A DNA stretch of 64,000 nt from Baylisascaris procyonis. Its lineage: Eukaryota; Nematoda; Chromadorea; Rhabditida; Ascarididae. The translations under genes and the position numbers were made by a program. Every line of letters begins with the position of its first letter. Positions within the stretch are counted from its first letter, which is position 1. Under the pieces are notes generated by a model. That model was not told the DNA's origin, did no database searches, and saw nothing but the letters and a program-made list of their open reading frames with translations. The stretch is taken from assembly GCA_037389465.1 (NCBI GenBank), contig JAZARR010000105.1, forward strand, positions 1,736,001 to 1,800,000, read 5' to 3'. Below are positions 13,101-26,400 of the stretch, piece after piece.

Positions 13101-14346
13101 AACGAAGCTATATCATTGCATTGAAGAACAGCACTATTAATAACCTTCTACTCTTTCCATTCACTGTTCAAAAAAGGAAAAAAAAAACAGCACACATGTT
13201 AAAACATTCCTTTGCAAACACAAGAAATCATTCGAAATAAAAGAAAAACAACAAAAACAAATCAACGAACAATCACAAGCGAATAATATGTTTTAGTAGA
13301 TTTGTTAGTGCAAACGATATCATAGAACTTCAGCAGCCGTTTTTAAATTAATCCTATCCATTAGATATTTCATTAATATTTCCAAATGCACAACATAGCT
13401 GCCAAAATTCTAAGTGACAATCGTAACTGTTGCATGCTTATCGTTTCTATGAATGTCGTCTAGGTGTTATGTGGGAGATGTGAGGATGTTAGCTTTTCGA
13501 CATTGGGCCTCAAAGATTTTATGACACTCATTAGCAAAAATTGATTTTCATAGGTTTTTTGAATAGCATTTGTTTGTGCAGGAATAGGTGGTCATTGGCA
13601 CATGGCCGTGCGAACATAACTATTTGCATGCAGTTTACTGAAGCAAATCGACTTCTAATTGCAGCATTCTTCAAGTGAAATTTAGCAGTGTTCACTCGCC
13701 AACGAATCCAAAAACTAAAACATTTTCGACGCTCATGAAGAAAACCTTATAATTTTTTTATGAGGCCCCTGAATTTGTTGAAAAACGTATACCTAGATGG
13801 ATCGATCTTGCATTCTAATAAACGATTACATGTTTGGAAGTTCTGCTCAAACTTTTTTTTGGACTCATGAGACAGAAGAAACTTCAAAATTTTGCACTAA
13901 ACGTAAGGCAGCGAAAAAATTTTTCCGAAAAGCAAATCAAAAGCAAGGCATGACATTTCGTAGTGGAAGGATCCGGAAACGTTCCGAATTCGCTACTGAA
14001 AAATCTCAGGAGAACCTGACATGTCACAAAAAATCGATCTACTTTCAAAATCAGCCCCTTCAACTAATTCAGAAAACATGTTCGCCAGAAAAGTTTCATT
14101 CATCAGGGAACAGTTTATTTTTGTTGACCAGTGAGCAACAGCTCCCATCGCAAAATGGTTTAAATTTCTATTGAAGAGGGATCTCAATATACGACTTTTC
14201 TTTTGAAAATGCTTGTTAAAGTACCTAAGACAAATGTTTATCGTTTATGAACGCAAAATTTGCGAGCAATATAGAGGATAGCAGAATCGCGCATTTCGCC
14301 TATACCAAGGAAGAGAAGCTCGAACAGTGGCCGATTCGCAAAAATT

Positions 14347-14429
<83 letters not shown>

Positions 14430-17400
14430 TCCACTGGTCCGAACTATTTTGGAACCCGACCATCTAGAGCCGGACATGACAAGAGAGAGCTTAGACAGCT
14501 TGAGCCAGCGGGTGCATCGAATGTCCCGCTGCCTGGTGGTTATTGCTTTCGAACGCTGACTTTGCATCACCTCATAAACGGATCCATCAGAAGAACAAAA
14601 AGGGTGCAATCCGAATTAAGGGATATGAACAGTTAGCACTAAAGAAATGAGTACGTATAAACTTGAATAGTCAGTAGAACCAACCAGGAGCCAGGAAATT
14701 TTTGCAAACGCCCTCTTCGCGTTGTAAACTTACAAACCCTTAATGCACACCTATTTGCTGTAGTCGTACGATTTAAACGGGTTAAGTGAGCATGAGGAAA
14801 CTAAGGGCGAATAACTGGATGCTAATTTGGATGCAACAGGTGGCTGTGGATCGACGAGACCACTCACAATGAGCCTCGTCGGTGTCATCGTGAAGACCAC
14901 AGTTCTCGTCTCCATTGCATCGAAGTCGTGCGTCAATGCATAGCTTTGTATATGTGCACAAATATAGAGATGGATCAGAGCATTCACGATCATCTGTAAA
15001 GGTTACATATCAAAATGCGCTTACGGCTAGGCCTCAGCGGCGTAGAAATAAACTTGGGATTGATTAGGAATACCGGCGGCCGCAACTCTTTTCATATGAC
15101 GATGGGTTCTTATCTCATTTGTGGAAATGACTTTGCCCACATAAGCAAGTTGTGAGACCGTCTTGGAAGCGGCAGGATGCTTTTGTCCGTATCGCCGTGC
15201 ATCTACTTTCTTCAACGGGTGATACTGCAGTGCGATGATTTTAAATGAGCAACGATCTTCTATACCATGCTGTTTAATTTACGCTATTAGCCGAATTTGC
15301 ATTTTTCCATGACGAAAGCTTCCGATGAGCAACTGATAATTTGATTATGATTATTTCAATGTGAAGCAATGACATCTCTATACTCATCACGATGCCTAGT
15401 TTTCAATTGTTGGAGGAACATCTAAAACATTAAAGAAAATGCGAAAATAATTCGGCAATTCCAATGGGAGCCCACTAGAAAACGCTAATTGAAGTTCGCA
15501 TGCTACAATTGATAGAAACAAACATTTACGATCGCAAATCTCAAAAGCAATTAATGCGGCTGCAATCAAAAGCAATTTTGCTCATTGCTAAACGTTCGTT
15601 TTCCGATGAAAGAATATTAGAACGCTTTATCGGTTGCAATGAAATTCTGAAAGTTTCTTAGCTCAGATTCTCATTTTAGTATTCGGTTGACTCCTTCATT
15701 TATTATATAAGCGTCGAAAAAAGATACTCAGACGATATGGCCGCTGAATTTTTTCATAGATCTTTTTCGCTTCAAATATATTTATTGATAATCTTCCAGT
15801 AAATTGATGATTATTACAGCCAACCTTTTATTAATTTCACTTCCGTCCATGTGAAATTGAAACCCTTCAGGCCGTTCACTTTATCAGGAGATGTGAAGAA
15901 GCTGGAAATTGAACAATTCTTGCAACTTGTACGCTGAATGCGAATGTTAAAATTTATACAAGTTCGTTAAGCATGGAAAGGTATGAGTTGTCTTTGCTCT
16001 TCTCCTTCATTCGATAATTCACAGCTCATCTGCGCAAAAGACGGGTGAGGTGGTGAGAACAGGTAAGGAACTTCAGCGCATGATGAAGAACTCAAACCTC
16101 AATATTTCGGTTTATTAAAAGCGACGGTAACTTATAGATTTCCTCCCTCGTCTCATCAAGGACGAGACGAACGAAAATGCAGCGAAAGAACTAAGGGGAA
16201 AAAATATTGGCAGGATTCTTAATTACGGATTCTGATTCTATTCGCTTCGATGATAAGGCTATAGACGGCAGTGAAATGTTTCTCCTCAAAATCTCGCTCC
16301 CTTCTCCTCTAGACCAAAGGAACATTCGCAGTTGATCTGCTGCTGCATATGACTCTCTCAGAAAGCAAATCTCTCCCGCCAAAGTCCACCAACCCTACTT
16401 TCGGATAGCCCGGAAAAGTTAGAGGCGTTCGAAGGAATGAATGTATGCCAGCAAAGCAAGGACCTTTTCCCAAAATAGCGATTGAAAGAGATTATAGAGC
16501 GCAAATTTTAAATTACCTGACCATCTCAACGTAAATAATCTCAATTGTAAGCACGATCTCTCGAAAAGATAAAGTCCTATTAAAAGAAGTGCGGCATTAA
16601 GGAACTCCGAGTACCACTACACGATGTTCTAAGATCCCTTAAGCTACTCAAATATAAAACAGCAATAAAGCATGAATTCACCACAATGGTCAGAGCGCAA
16701 TTTACTGCCTCATTGAGAATGTAGCTCGATAAAAGGAAGGAAACAAAAAGATCGGAAAATGTGAGCATATTGTGACACACCTTATTCTGACAGTATCGTT
16801 ATTGGAGACAATCGGTTGTATTACACTTTCGACGGTACCACAAATCTCTTGCACGTTCGGACCGGCGCCAACACCTTGATCAGCATCCACACGAATGACA
16901 GCATTCTGACAGTTAACTGAGTCATCCGACATTGCACCTTCCACCTCCATCTTCACGAGATTTAATAAAATCTGAAGTTAATTAAATATGAACACTTTAC
17001 ATATTATGCAATTAAGGAAAAATATTACAATGCAAAGATAGGGGGCCCTGTGATGAATCGTTTTAGACACATATGAAACTTCGTCTCAGAGTGCAAAGAA
17101 CGAGAGTCGAAATAACTGAGAAGAGGATGCTTGAAAACTGTAAGCGAAACTCTTCTATTGTGCATTTGTATTTTACTTGCTGGTGACTTCACTTTATTGG
17201 CCAATTACGACTGTTGTGCGTGATATGGCACCTTAGGTACCAAAGAATTATCCTTATACTATTGATCTCTACATTCACTTATTACTGCATTCGAAAGCAA
17301 TCTCTTCTTCAACGGGTCAAAAATGGTCAAAAATAATAATTTGTTTCGAAATCTGACTTTAAGACATGCTTTTGTTGTTTTTACAGCGATCAACTTCTTG

Positions 17401-20400
17401 TGCTCAAAGCTTTGAAGAACTTTCTTTGACTATTCGGACCAGCGAAATTATCTCTATCGTCATGTTTGCCCGCACCGGAAATACCTGACGCCTTCAGTAC
17501 AAATTATTCCTAGACCAAAATACTTGGTGCAGTACCATGTCAAATTTTGAATCATGAAAACTACAAGTACATTGCGGTTTTCGAAAAATTTCTATTCACC
17601 GCTACGGTTGATGTAGCAGGTGCCGAAGCAATAGATAAGGACTAACCCGATGTCCAGGCCTCACTTTGATTTCCCAATCGCATATAAGGTCTTTGTTGTA
17701 TTTGATGGGATAACCAGGAGAGACAAGCCAGCCTGTTGTACGATCATCCGTTCTCGTTATCCTCTGACCACAATGACGAGAGGTTTCTAAATTAGAGCTT
17801 AATTGCCTTGCATATCTTGCTACCTAATTACTCGAAAAAGAAGTTTTCTCATTATGCGATGGCGATGCTTCCACGATAGAAATGTGAAAAAACGTTGTAT
17901 CTAAAACAGTGAAAAATTAGTTCAAATATTCTTTCACATAAGTATAGTGATAAAGTGAATAAATGCCTTTTCTATTTGAATTATAGGAAGAGCTGTGAAA
18001 ATTTTCTATCGACTTTAAGAGTACTCTTCCATTACTTGCCTGTTGGGCTGCATAAACAGTGATTTCTAGAAGAAATTTGAATACTGTACAAAAGGACTCA
18101 TCAGGATGGAACGAACATGATAGACATTCCGATAAGCACGAAAGATAAGTTGCTTATCTACCGAATAATCGTGATAGGAGAGATGCCATGGGCTAAATAA
18201 AGCAAAATCGGAAGAGGTTCCAGCTTCTAAATTTAGCAAATAAAAGCTGACAGTTACACATTTTGTAAAACGTTTCACGCAAAAGAAAAGTCAAAGATAT
18301 TTGCATGTTCTCCTTCCCGAGATGTTCTGGAGGGAATCAGACAACTGAGCGGATATTTGATAAAGACTGTCAAAATAATCCTAATGAAAAACCTTCAATA
18401 CAAAAAAAAAAAACAAAGGATAAGGAAAGATAGACCTCTTGTGGGAATCGCCTCCTTGAAAGCTTTGCGTATTTTATACAACGCTTTGAAGCCATTGCCC
18501 GTTCCTTGAGAATCGGAGCGGAAGAAAACGCGCATTTCATAGGAACCAAATGCAGAAACAGTTGGACCAGGGAATGTCTGTGCGCAGTACTTCGCTGAAA
18601 GGAAACAATCGACTATAGGCAGCAGTTCTTCAGATTCTGACCAAAAAAAAAGTGAATTTTATAGTAACACTGGAATGGTTATAGAAACTCAGCACCTCAT
18701 TTGTTCAAAATGCAAGTATCTGAATGCTAAACACTATTCAGCGCACTTCTTCCAATTTTTTATGCATTTCAATCTACTTATGCAAGAATTTTTCAGTTCA
18801 TCCATGTCGCACTTGTTTTACACATTTTTGTACAGCTTGCTCTAAAATAAAGAAAAAAAGGCTATGGGCCAGCAAAACCGGCCTAAATTTCCTGCTTGGT
18901 GATGTGGCATACTACTTATGCACCCCATTAACTGTCAAGATGCCGAAGCCATTCTCTATAAAATCAAAGCCAAATCCAGGCAATGAAATAATTAAGAACA
19001 ATCTTATTTCAGTGATCAAAAATGCTTTTTTGCTGAGCTGCCAGCTAGAATGGAGAGTCGATGGAAATTTTGTTCTCTCGAACGGCCGTGAATTTTCTAA
19101 AATCGCCGATTTTTGCCACTTTCCGTACAAACAACACTGATCGTTTACGATCCATTCCGATAAAGGAACAGTGCGCATCCGCTTCCATTTTATTTGTCCC
19201 CTCATGCTCACTTCGCGTTCTTCCTTCCATAAAGAATTATTCGTGTATTTTCAAAGCAATGCTCAACCAAGTAATCGCACCTTGCAGTTGCAATCTTTCC
19301 TTGCCATCGACGATGAAAACGTCGAAAATTTCCAAAAAATCGGCACATCTAAAAATGCATCATTTCAAGCGATTTTTATATGAATGTGACGAGGAAAATA
19401 TCACTTAACTAACCATCTATATTGAGGTTCTTGCTCGTCATTCCATTCTTCTAAATGCTTTCATATATGCTACATTAATTCTAAAATTGTTGATAAGCAA
19501 CCAGAAAGCAACAACACTACAATACTATGACAAGTAAAGTGACACCTTCAATCGCATTTCTATCTCATCTTGTAGATTGCTGTTTGGTGAATTATCGTGA
19601 ACGCGGGTCGATAAGTTAGTTAGAATAAGTACTCATTTGCCTTTACTTTCCTCAAATGACGTGGTTAGATTTCAGCCTTGAATTTTTCACTCGCGACATT
19701 GAAAGAAACTGCCACTAAGAAGAAACTATTACAAAGTTTTAATTTCTCACTCAATGCCTCATAGTGCGAAACGAATTGACTGCATTTTCAAATGCTATTC
19801 TCCTTTGTAAAGTAAGTATTACTTGTCTCCGGTAGACTCCGATCCATCGCTGAAGAGAGCGAATTGTTCAAAATACACCTGAATCTGCTGTCCCGGCGAT
19901 GCCTTTATGAAGTAAGTACAATTCGTATCAAGCGGATACTGTAAGCGAAATTAAGGAGATATAAACATAAACGGAAGCGGTGCATATTGAAAAATGGAAG
20001 CATATTGATAAATGAGGTCGATTCAGGTTGAATTACGGAACATATAATGAACACCAGAAGAGTTAATAAGCTATGATGATAAAAAAAAACGTAGATTCTC
20101 ATTACGCTGTGCTATTTCTCAATGAATTTAATTTCGTAGAAGTTTTTTTTTTTAATTTTTGCAAACAATATCTGAAGAGAAAATTGCGCAAATCGATTAA
20201 AAATCACGATCACTTCGCAATTTGATAGAAATTCTTTTCTCACATGATTTATGTCTCATTTGTTCTCAAAATTTTTGCTGAACTCGTGAACGCATCGGAT
20301 CCAATAAAAACAAAAAAGATTAAACTGAGAAGTCAAAAATATCTTTCTGACATCGAACCGCTCAAGTGAGATAAAAATAATATGCGACTACCAAATCAAG

Positions 20401-23400
20401 CTTTGCTTTGGAAATATATTAGCTGTTAGATATGAGAGCATCTGTTTAGCACTCCTAACAGATCTTTTAGAAGAAAAAAATACGTTGACGCTCAGATATG
20501 GGCAAAGAAATGAAACAAACAATATTCATCTAATCAATGCGACAGCGCTAAGTGATAATAAGTACCTAGATGAATACAGTGCGTACCTTGTACAAGTGTT
20601 AAGCTTTGCTAGTAGATGTTGTGAGATAACACTAGAAAGTCTGTAAGTTTGCAAGAGACGAATAAAAAACGCCCTCAATTGATAAACGCTTCATGCTGAC
20701 GCGAATGTGAAAATGGATTACATTAGCTGGATAACGTGGGCTATTAAACGATCCTTGTGGCTTGGTAAATTTAAATAAGCATTTGTTCGAGTCTCCACCT
20801 GGATCGCCGGGAATGCCAAAATCTAAAATGCAGTTCTTCATTAATTACAATGCCCAATGCAGTGGACTCCCAATATGGTAATGTTCCCCACCTTCTCTCA
20901 GTGACCTGATATGCAATAGGGATATAAGGCAAAATGCATTCATTCATCAACGCTGGGATAAAATCAAGAATGGAAAGTATAATTTGTTGAAGCATTGTGA
21001 TTCATCTTTAAGGTACAGCTACAAGAAATAAGAAAACATTCAAATAAACAATGATATCAAGGGCACCGAATAACAAAAGAGTCCATAAAAATAAACAGAA
21101 TACCTTTTGAAATGGGAATTATTTTCCTCGAAAAGAAATGAAGAAAATAAGCGACATTGAAATGCTAACTTGACGAGATACATAGATTGTTATTCATTCA
21201 ACGTTTATTGAGTTTATAATAAAGGTAACATTAACTTCATGAGACTAGTTTATCTCTCTGCGGTCACTGAAAAAAAAAAATGAAATTGGCCTAACCTGTT
21301 TTGAATTCAATTTTTGCGCGGAAGCCAAACGGCGTTTGCTCGTCGGCAGTCACCCTATCGAAGGAACTAAAAACAAGCACCATGCGTGGTCCATCGCTCA
21401 CATATGGTCCAAGAGCTTCGGAACCTGTAAACACACTTTACATCATTCAATGAATTGTCCAACAAAGTCATATATGGTAGGAAGTTAGGGTCAACTCGTC
21501 TAAAGTGATAGTTGAGACACCTGCATGCCCCCAACGATAAATGAGTTCGAGTAACGAATTTTCTTCATAGTTACCTTCAGGTATCCTTTCGCAAAGTGTT
21601 GCATCGTAATTGCTTTCCTCGCCAGATGCTAGCACGCTTTTGATAGTCATATCTCGCATTGCTATACCCACATAAGCAGTTGCACATAGTTCTTCCTCGT
21701 AATCAGGAGTGTGTTTCTGTGATGAGCTTAATGATGAGCTCAATGCACTGAAAATATCTCTTTCCATAAGAAATGTCACAAAATTCTGATTGATGTGATA
21801 CTTGTAATCCAAAAATTAAAAAATAAAACTTTGAAGGATTTGAAAGTTGATACAATTTCTTCACTTTTGCGCTTTTCAGTACAAAAAGTTTGCCGTGTTC
21901 GAAATATCGAAGTGCTTGAGTGCTGCTACCATAGGAGGAAGCAAAGTAAAGCAAATACAAAAAATCTCATTGAATATCTCACTCTCATCTTTTTTTTTGA
22001 GAACGTATTCTATTTGATAGTAATTGAATGAAACTTAAAAAATATAGATAACGAGATAAGGGGAAATTGAGTAAAAAAGAATATGCCAACCTGATTTTTT
22101 ATCGTCTATTCTATTTTTTTCTCTGATGTTCATTTTATCATCTACTCTATTTTGCTTATCCCCCAGGCAAGCATATACTCTTCACTTCGCTGCGTTGAAT
22201 AAAACGAGAATTGGAGGCTTATATGTGCGACACAACAAGTAACTTGCCCAATCGTTGGCTCTGACAGGACGGCGAACTTCTCGAATGTGAGCAACACTTT
22301 CTCCAGGTTTTGCTCACCCTGAAGGCCATCGATGATGAAGGTACAAGTCGTATTCGCTGGATAAAGATGCGGATACTGAAAAGGTTTTTTACTCCATAAG
22401 GCGCAATTTCATAACGATGAAGATATCAGATGATGGTTTTTTTAAAGCTGTAAAACACTAAATAAGGATTATTACTGCAAAGATTTCAAATCGCTGCCGA
22501 AGTGGGAGAGAACACTCAGGCAACGAAGAGCAATAAGTGCACAAGTGACTGGATTGCCCTACGAGCGACTGAAATGTTAGATGCTCGTTTCAAAATTTCC
22601 GTGAGAGAGACAAGGCTCTGCATATTTGCAGTAATATGAAGAAACAGCGTCAGATGAGAAAGGTGCATAATAAAAGGCGTCTGTTTATCATATATTCCTT
22701 CATCATATACAGCTCTATTTGTTTAAGTGGTGCTGAGAATAAAGCTCCTATTGCGGTTGTAGCAAGAGGATGTAATCTGTAAGCAGCGTGGTGACAGTAG
22801 ACATTTGTGGGATTTCTAAACCACAGCGTTTGCATATAATAACTAACCTTCGGTGAGTGTATGTAGTGCACCGTCTCCCTGTTGCTTTCTACTCGAACAT
22901 CACACTCAGAGCCTCGCAAATGAGTTACTCCTTTTTCATTATCGAGTAACTTAAGCACATCGACATATCGACTTGAGAACTCATAGTCGATCACATATCT
23001 GCAAGTTCATGAACGATAAGAGAGGAATTGTGGAATGGAAGATCCACGCAGCAGACAAAAACTTCTTCTACGGCAGAATTGCAATAGGGTTTATGACCGA
23101 AAGACTCAATTTCAAAAGCAAATGCAATGGATTTCCGTGAAATAAATAGTGCATACCTGAGTTGGTGCCCCGAAAAAAAGCGTAAGTTAACGAGTTTGCC
23201 AGTGCGTCCTTATGTAGTATAGAATTGCGCGTTTTTGTCTCCGATTTTTATGAAATTTTACCTGCTTATTTTCAAGTGTAACCATCATCTGCATAGCTTT
23301 CCAAGAAACACCAATTGGTCACGAAACCTAGATCAGATCTGTATTTAAAGTTGCGGTATCAACAAGGTGTTGCAGAAAGAGATCATGTGGTCATTTTCGT

Positions 23401-26400
23401 GGATTGGTGCTTTGTCAGTTAGCGCCTTTCTTATCTGCGTATCTGTTGACTATCCATCTCTGTCAAACGCAGTCGCCTCACAGTTAGTTACACAACCGTG
23501 ATCATGCTTGACGAATAATTTAAAGATTCTTGATAATTAGCTTCATAAATTTTTTCCATTTCCATTTGGAATTCAGATCTTTCAAACTGCGCAATATTTG
23601 GAAACGCTATTGCCATTAAAAAGCACTAGCCCACAAAAGCCTACTTTGCGAACCTAGAACAATTGTGGGTTAGAAAAGAGAGAAGGAACTCAATAATTGA
23701 CCAACCCTCGTGGATCTGCTTTTGTTGGACTGGTGGTGTTGAATTCCAAGAAAGCATTCGGACCCAATGAATACACCTCCAACCGTTGTTGAAGGCCACA
23801 CACTTTCCGAATTATGGGATCTTTGTTTGTCGTTCCATCATAAATTGTCATCGAATCGTATGGACAACTGAAAAATTCAGTGGTCCAACTTCGCCTTTTT
23901 ATCTATTCACATGGCCAATTATTCTAAACAATTTTAGAAACTTTTAAATTAAGCGCTTTACTACCGCACATATATCATAATGTTTAAAATAGTCAGATTT
24001 TATATAGCACTCTCGAATTTGAACTTGAAAACATATTTGAAATTCAACTAAAAAAGCAGACTAGAAATTTTATTGGTTCGCATCATTCAGAAGCTATATA
24101 TGTCAAGGTTTAGCAATATGAAGATACTGCATTACTGCAATATATATATCCAACGATAGAAAAATATTTGAAACATACTGCTCTCCTCCGAAGTAAACAT
24201 CGAAATCTCGAAAGAAAAATCGAATACGCTGACCCATCTTTCCATTGAGCAAATAACTGCAGTGAAAATTCTGAAAAACAATATTTATGGTTTTAAAAAA
24301 TATTTATATTTTATAGAGGCTCTACTATTCTCTTTCTCTTACTAAAGATAGTCAACCAATTTGTTTTAATGTTCTCTATCGTTTCATTCGCCCATTCTAC
24401 CATATCTGATCTATAAAAAAGTCGCTGTTTTACGTCATTTTTAAATGTGGAAACTTTTGGACACTATATACGCTACCTTGAGATTACTCTTCGTAATTCA
24501 TCTGCTTATAGGTTGATTCTTACATACCTATGCATTGCCCATTTACTATCAGTCACTTCTTCATTGTTATTTACTATTCTATATATTTTTTCAATGTCAA
24601 ACTACAGCATTGTTTTCAACAACTCAATGACTCTTCGCCGTATATGGCCGTCATCTCTGGCTTAGATCCCTTATTCTCTGATGGAATGAAATTTGTGCAG
24701 AGCTTACCTTAGGATATGTTCCTGGATAAGTTGGAGAGAGAATCGTTCCGCGTTTCCTAAAAGAACGCTCAACATTAAATTATTAAGGAAGTCAACGTGC
24801 ACACAACATATTTAAACAAATCTTTAAATATTGTATTCTTCGAGATATTTTACGATTATGGTAAGTGATAGGCGTTGCATTATTCTGCCTCTCCCTCGAC
24901 TTAAGGAAGAACTTCCTTAATAAATTAGGTATGAAACTTTAAGCACCTAATTCACTACGTAAACTCGAAAAGGTAATTTTTAGATCTTTTGATCTGTTAG
25001 AGATAAAGAAGAGGTTAGTTGGACGTTTTTTTCGTCATCTCAAGTGCATGTCTTTGATCTATATGAGCAAAGTTGCTGCAATAAATCTTATCCCTCATTT
25101 GTTACTTATTATGAACAACTAAACCTTTGTCTACCCAGACCTCTAACGACAGGGTTTCCAAGGTCGAAACATGAGGTGTGGTTTTTTGTGCTCCTGGATT
25201 ATGAATAGAGACTTGATGAAGTCAAATAAATTTTAAATGCCGTCCATAGCGGCATTTTTAGCATCTTTTAAATGGCATCTTTGAAAATAACTACTCTCGT
25301 CTGTATCTGCCTTGCATCAATAGCCGAAATGAGTAGGAATAAGCTCATAGCTCTGATTTCTCCTCAGTTACTTTCATTCAAAATGTTTTCGATTTTTTCA
25401 ACACCCCTTAGTGGCAAACTTTTATTTTCCTTGAGAAGCTTAAGAATGTAAGTGAACGAAGTGAAAATAAAAACCTAGTCTTTGATTCGATAAGGAAACT
25501 GCACTTTGCAGGTCCGATCTGATGCCCAGCGTTATAACGGGCTGAAATGCACAAGTTTGGTTTTCGGAATTTGCGTAGAGCGAAGATGCAGATGAATCAG
25601 TTTTATCTGAAACACTTTGCAGTAGGTCATAGTTCTCTATTTTCTATTGTTAATATCTAAGTTTGCGCTGAGCATAGTGTTGAGCAGATACGCCTGCAAC
25701 AGCCTATAATAATTAAGCTGAAGAAGTGGTAAAATGAGTGAGACATTCAACTCAACGCTTGCTCCGGCAGCTGCCCTAGCAGGCTCCGATCCGATCCTTT
25801 CAGATTAAAAAAAATCAGGGGCCTATAAATATCGACCACAATACCATCCGTTATCTCTCCTTTGCATGAATTTCCATGCAGACGGTGAATTATCGTGGCT
25901 TGACTGACATAGAGGTTGTGAAGGAGTTCTCTATCAGATCTTTCCAAGGAATTCTCCGAAAGCGACCTACACAAACGCCTTCTCGATGAAGATTAAGGTT
26001 TGATCTGGCTGCGGAGAATGGACTCCTATCTCGTAGTCGTAGCGATCCAGTGCTAATCGCATATTGTGCATGTTCATCATTGGGAACAGCAAACTTATTA
26101 TTCCTTCACACGTTAACGCACTTTTTTCTGCCAAAATAAGATCCATACATGTGTGTCAACATAGGCCGATAAGAACTACTAAAGTAAGAATTACGAAATT
26201 TATTTGATGCTTAACTCATAACATCAAGCTTAATAGCTTGCCAAAAGCATCGGCATGTTATAATTGGGATTACTAAAGCAAAACTCTCGCGTAGAAGTAC
26301 TCGATCGAACGTTTAATTTTTGGTGTTTGTGGTCTTATTATATTGTCACTTCATGCACCACATGGAGCACCAAGCTATAATAGAGGCAGTGATAACAAAT

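Larger units (their letters stand above)
10111..14867. other. lev-10 last intron (4.76 kb)
   Basis: No exon was recognised on either strand. Contents are a G/A-rich tract at about 10213-10310, an (AAAC)n run at 11859-11880 and a (TA)n microsatellite at 14349-14428. A 125-codon + strand open frame at 13797-14174 has no recognisable motif and is not annotated as a gene. Confidence 0.7.

Noticed and set aside
13797..14174. 125-codon + strand open frame in the last lev-10 intron
   Set aside because: It is rich in Lys, Ser and Phe with no domain, no splice signals and no homology I can recognise; it is probably a chance frame.
14238..14636. Open frames with long Tyr-Ile repeats on both strands
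   Set aside because: They are translations of the (TA)n microsatellite.
18724..19140. 138-codon + strand open frame inside the lev-10 region
   Set aside because: It lies antisense in a lev-10 intron, shows no recognisable motif or splice context, and this length is expected occasionally in AT-rich DNA of this size.
25981..26113. Possible lev-10 exon after TTTTGGCAG encoding [16 protein letters not shown]
   Set aside because: Its phase fits neither neighbour, and once the 26894-26848 exon was placed with the ATAG acceptor, CUB1 was complete without it.
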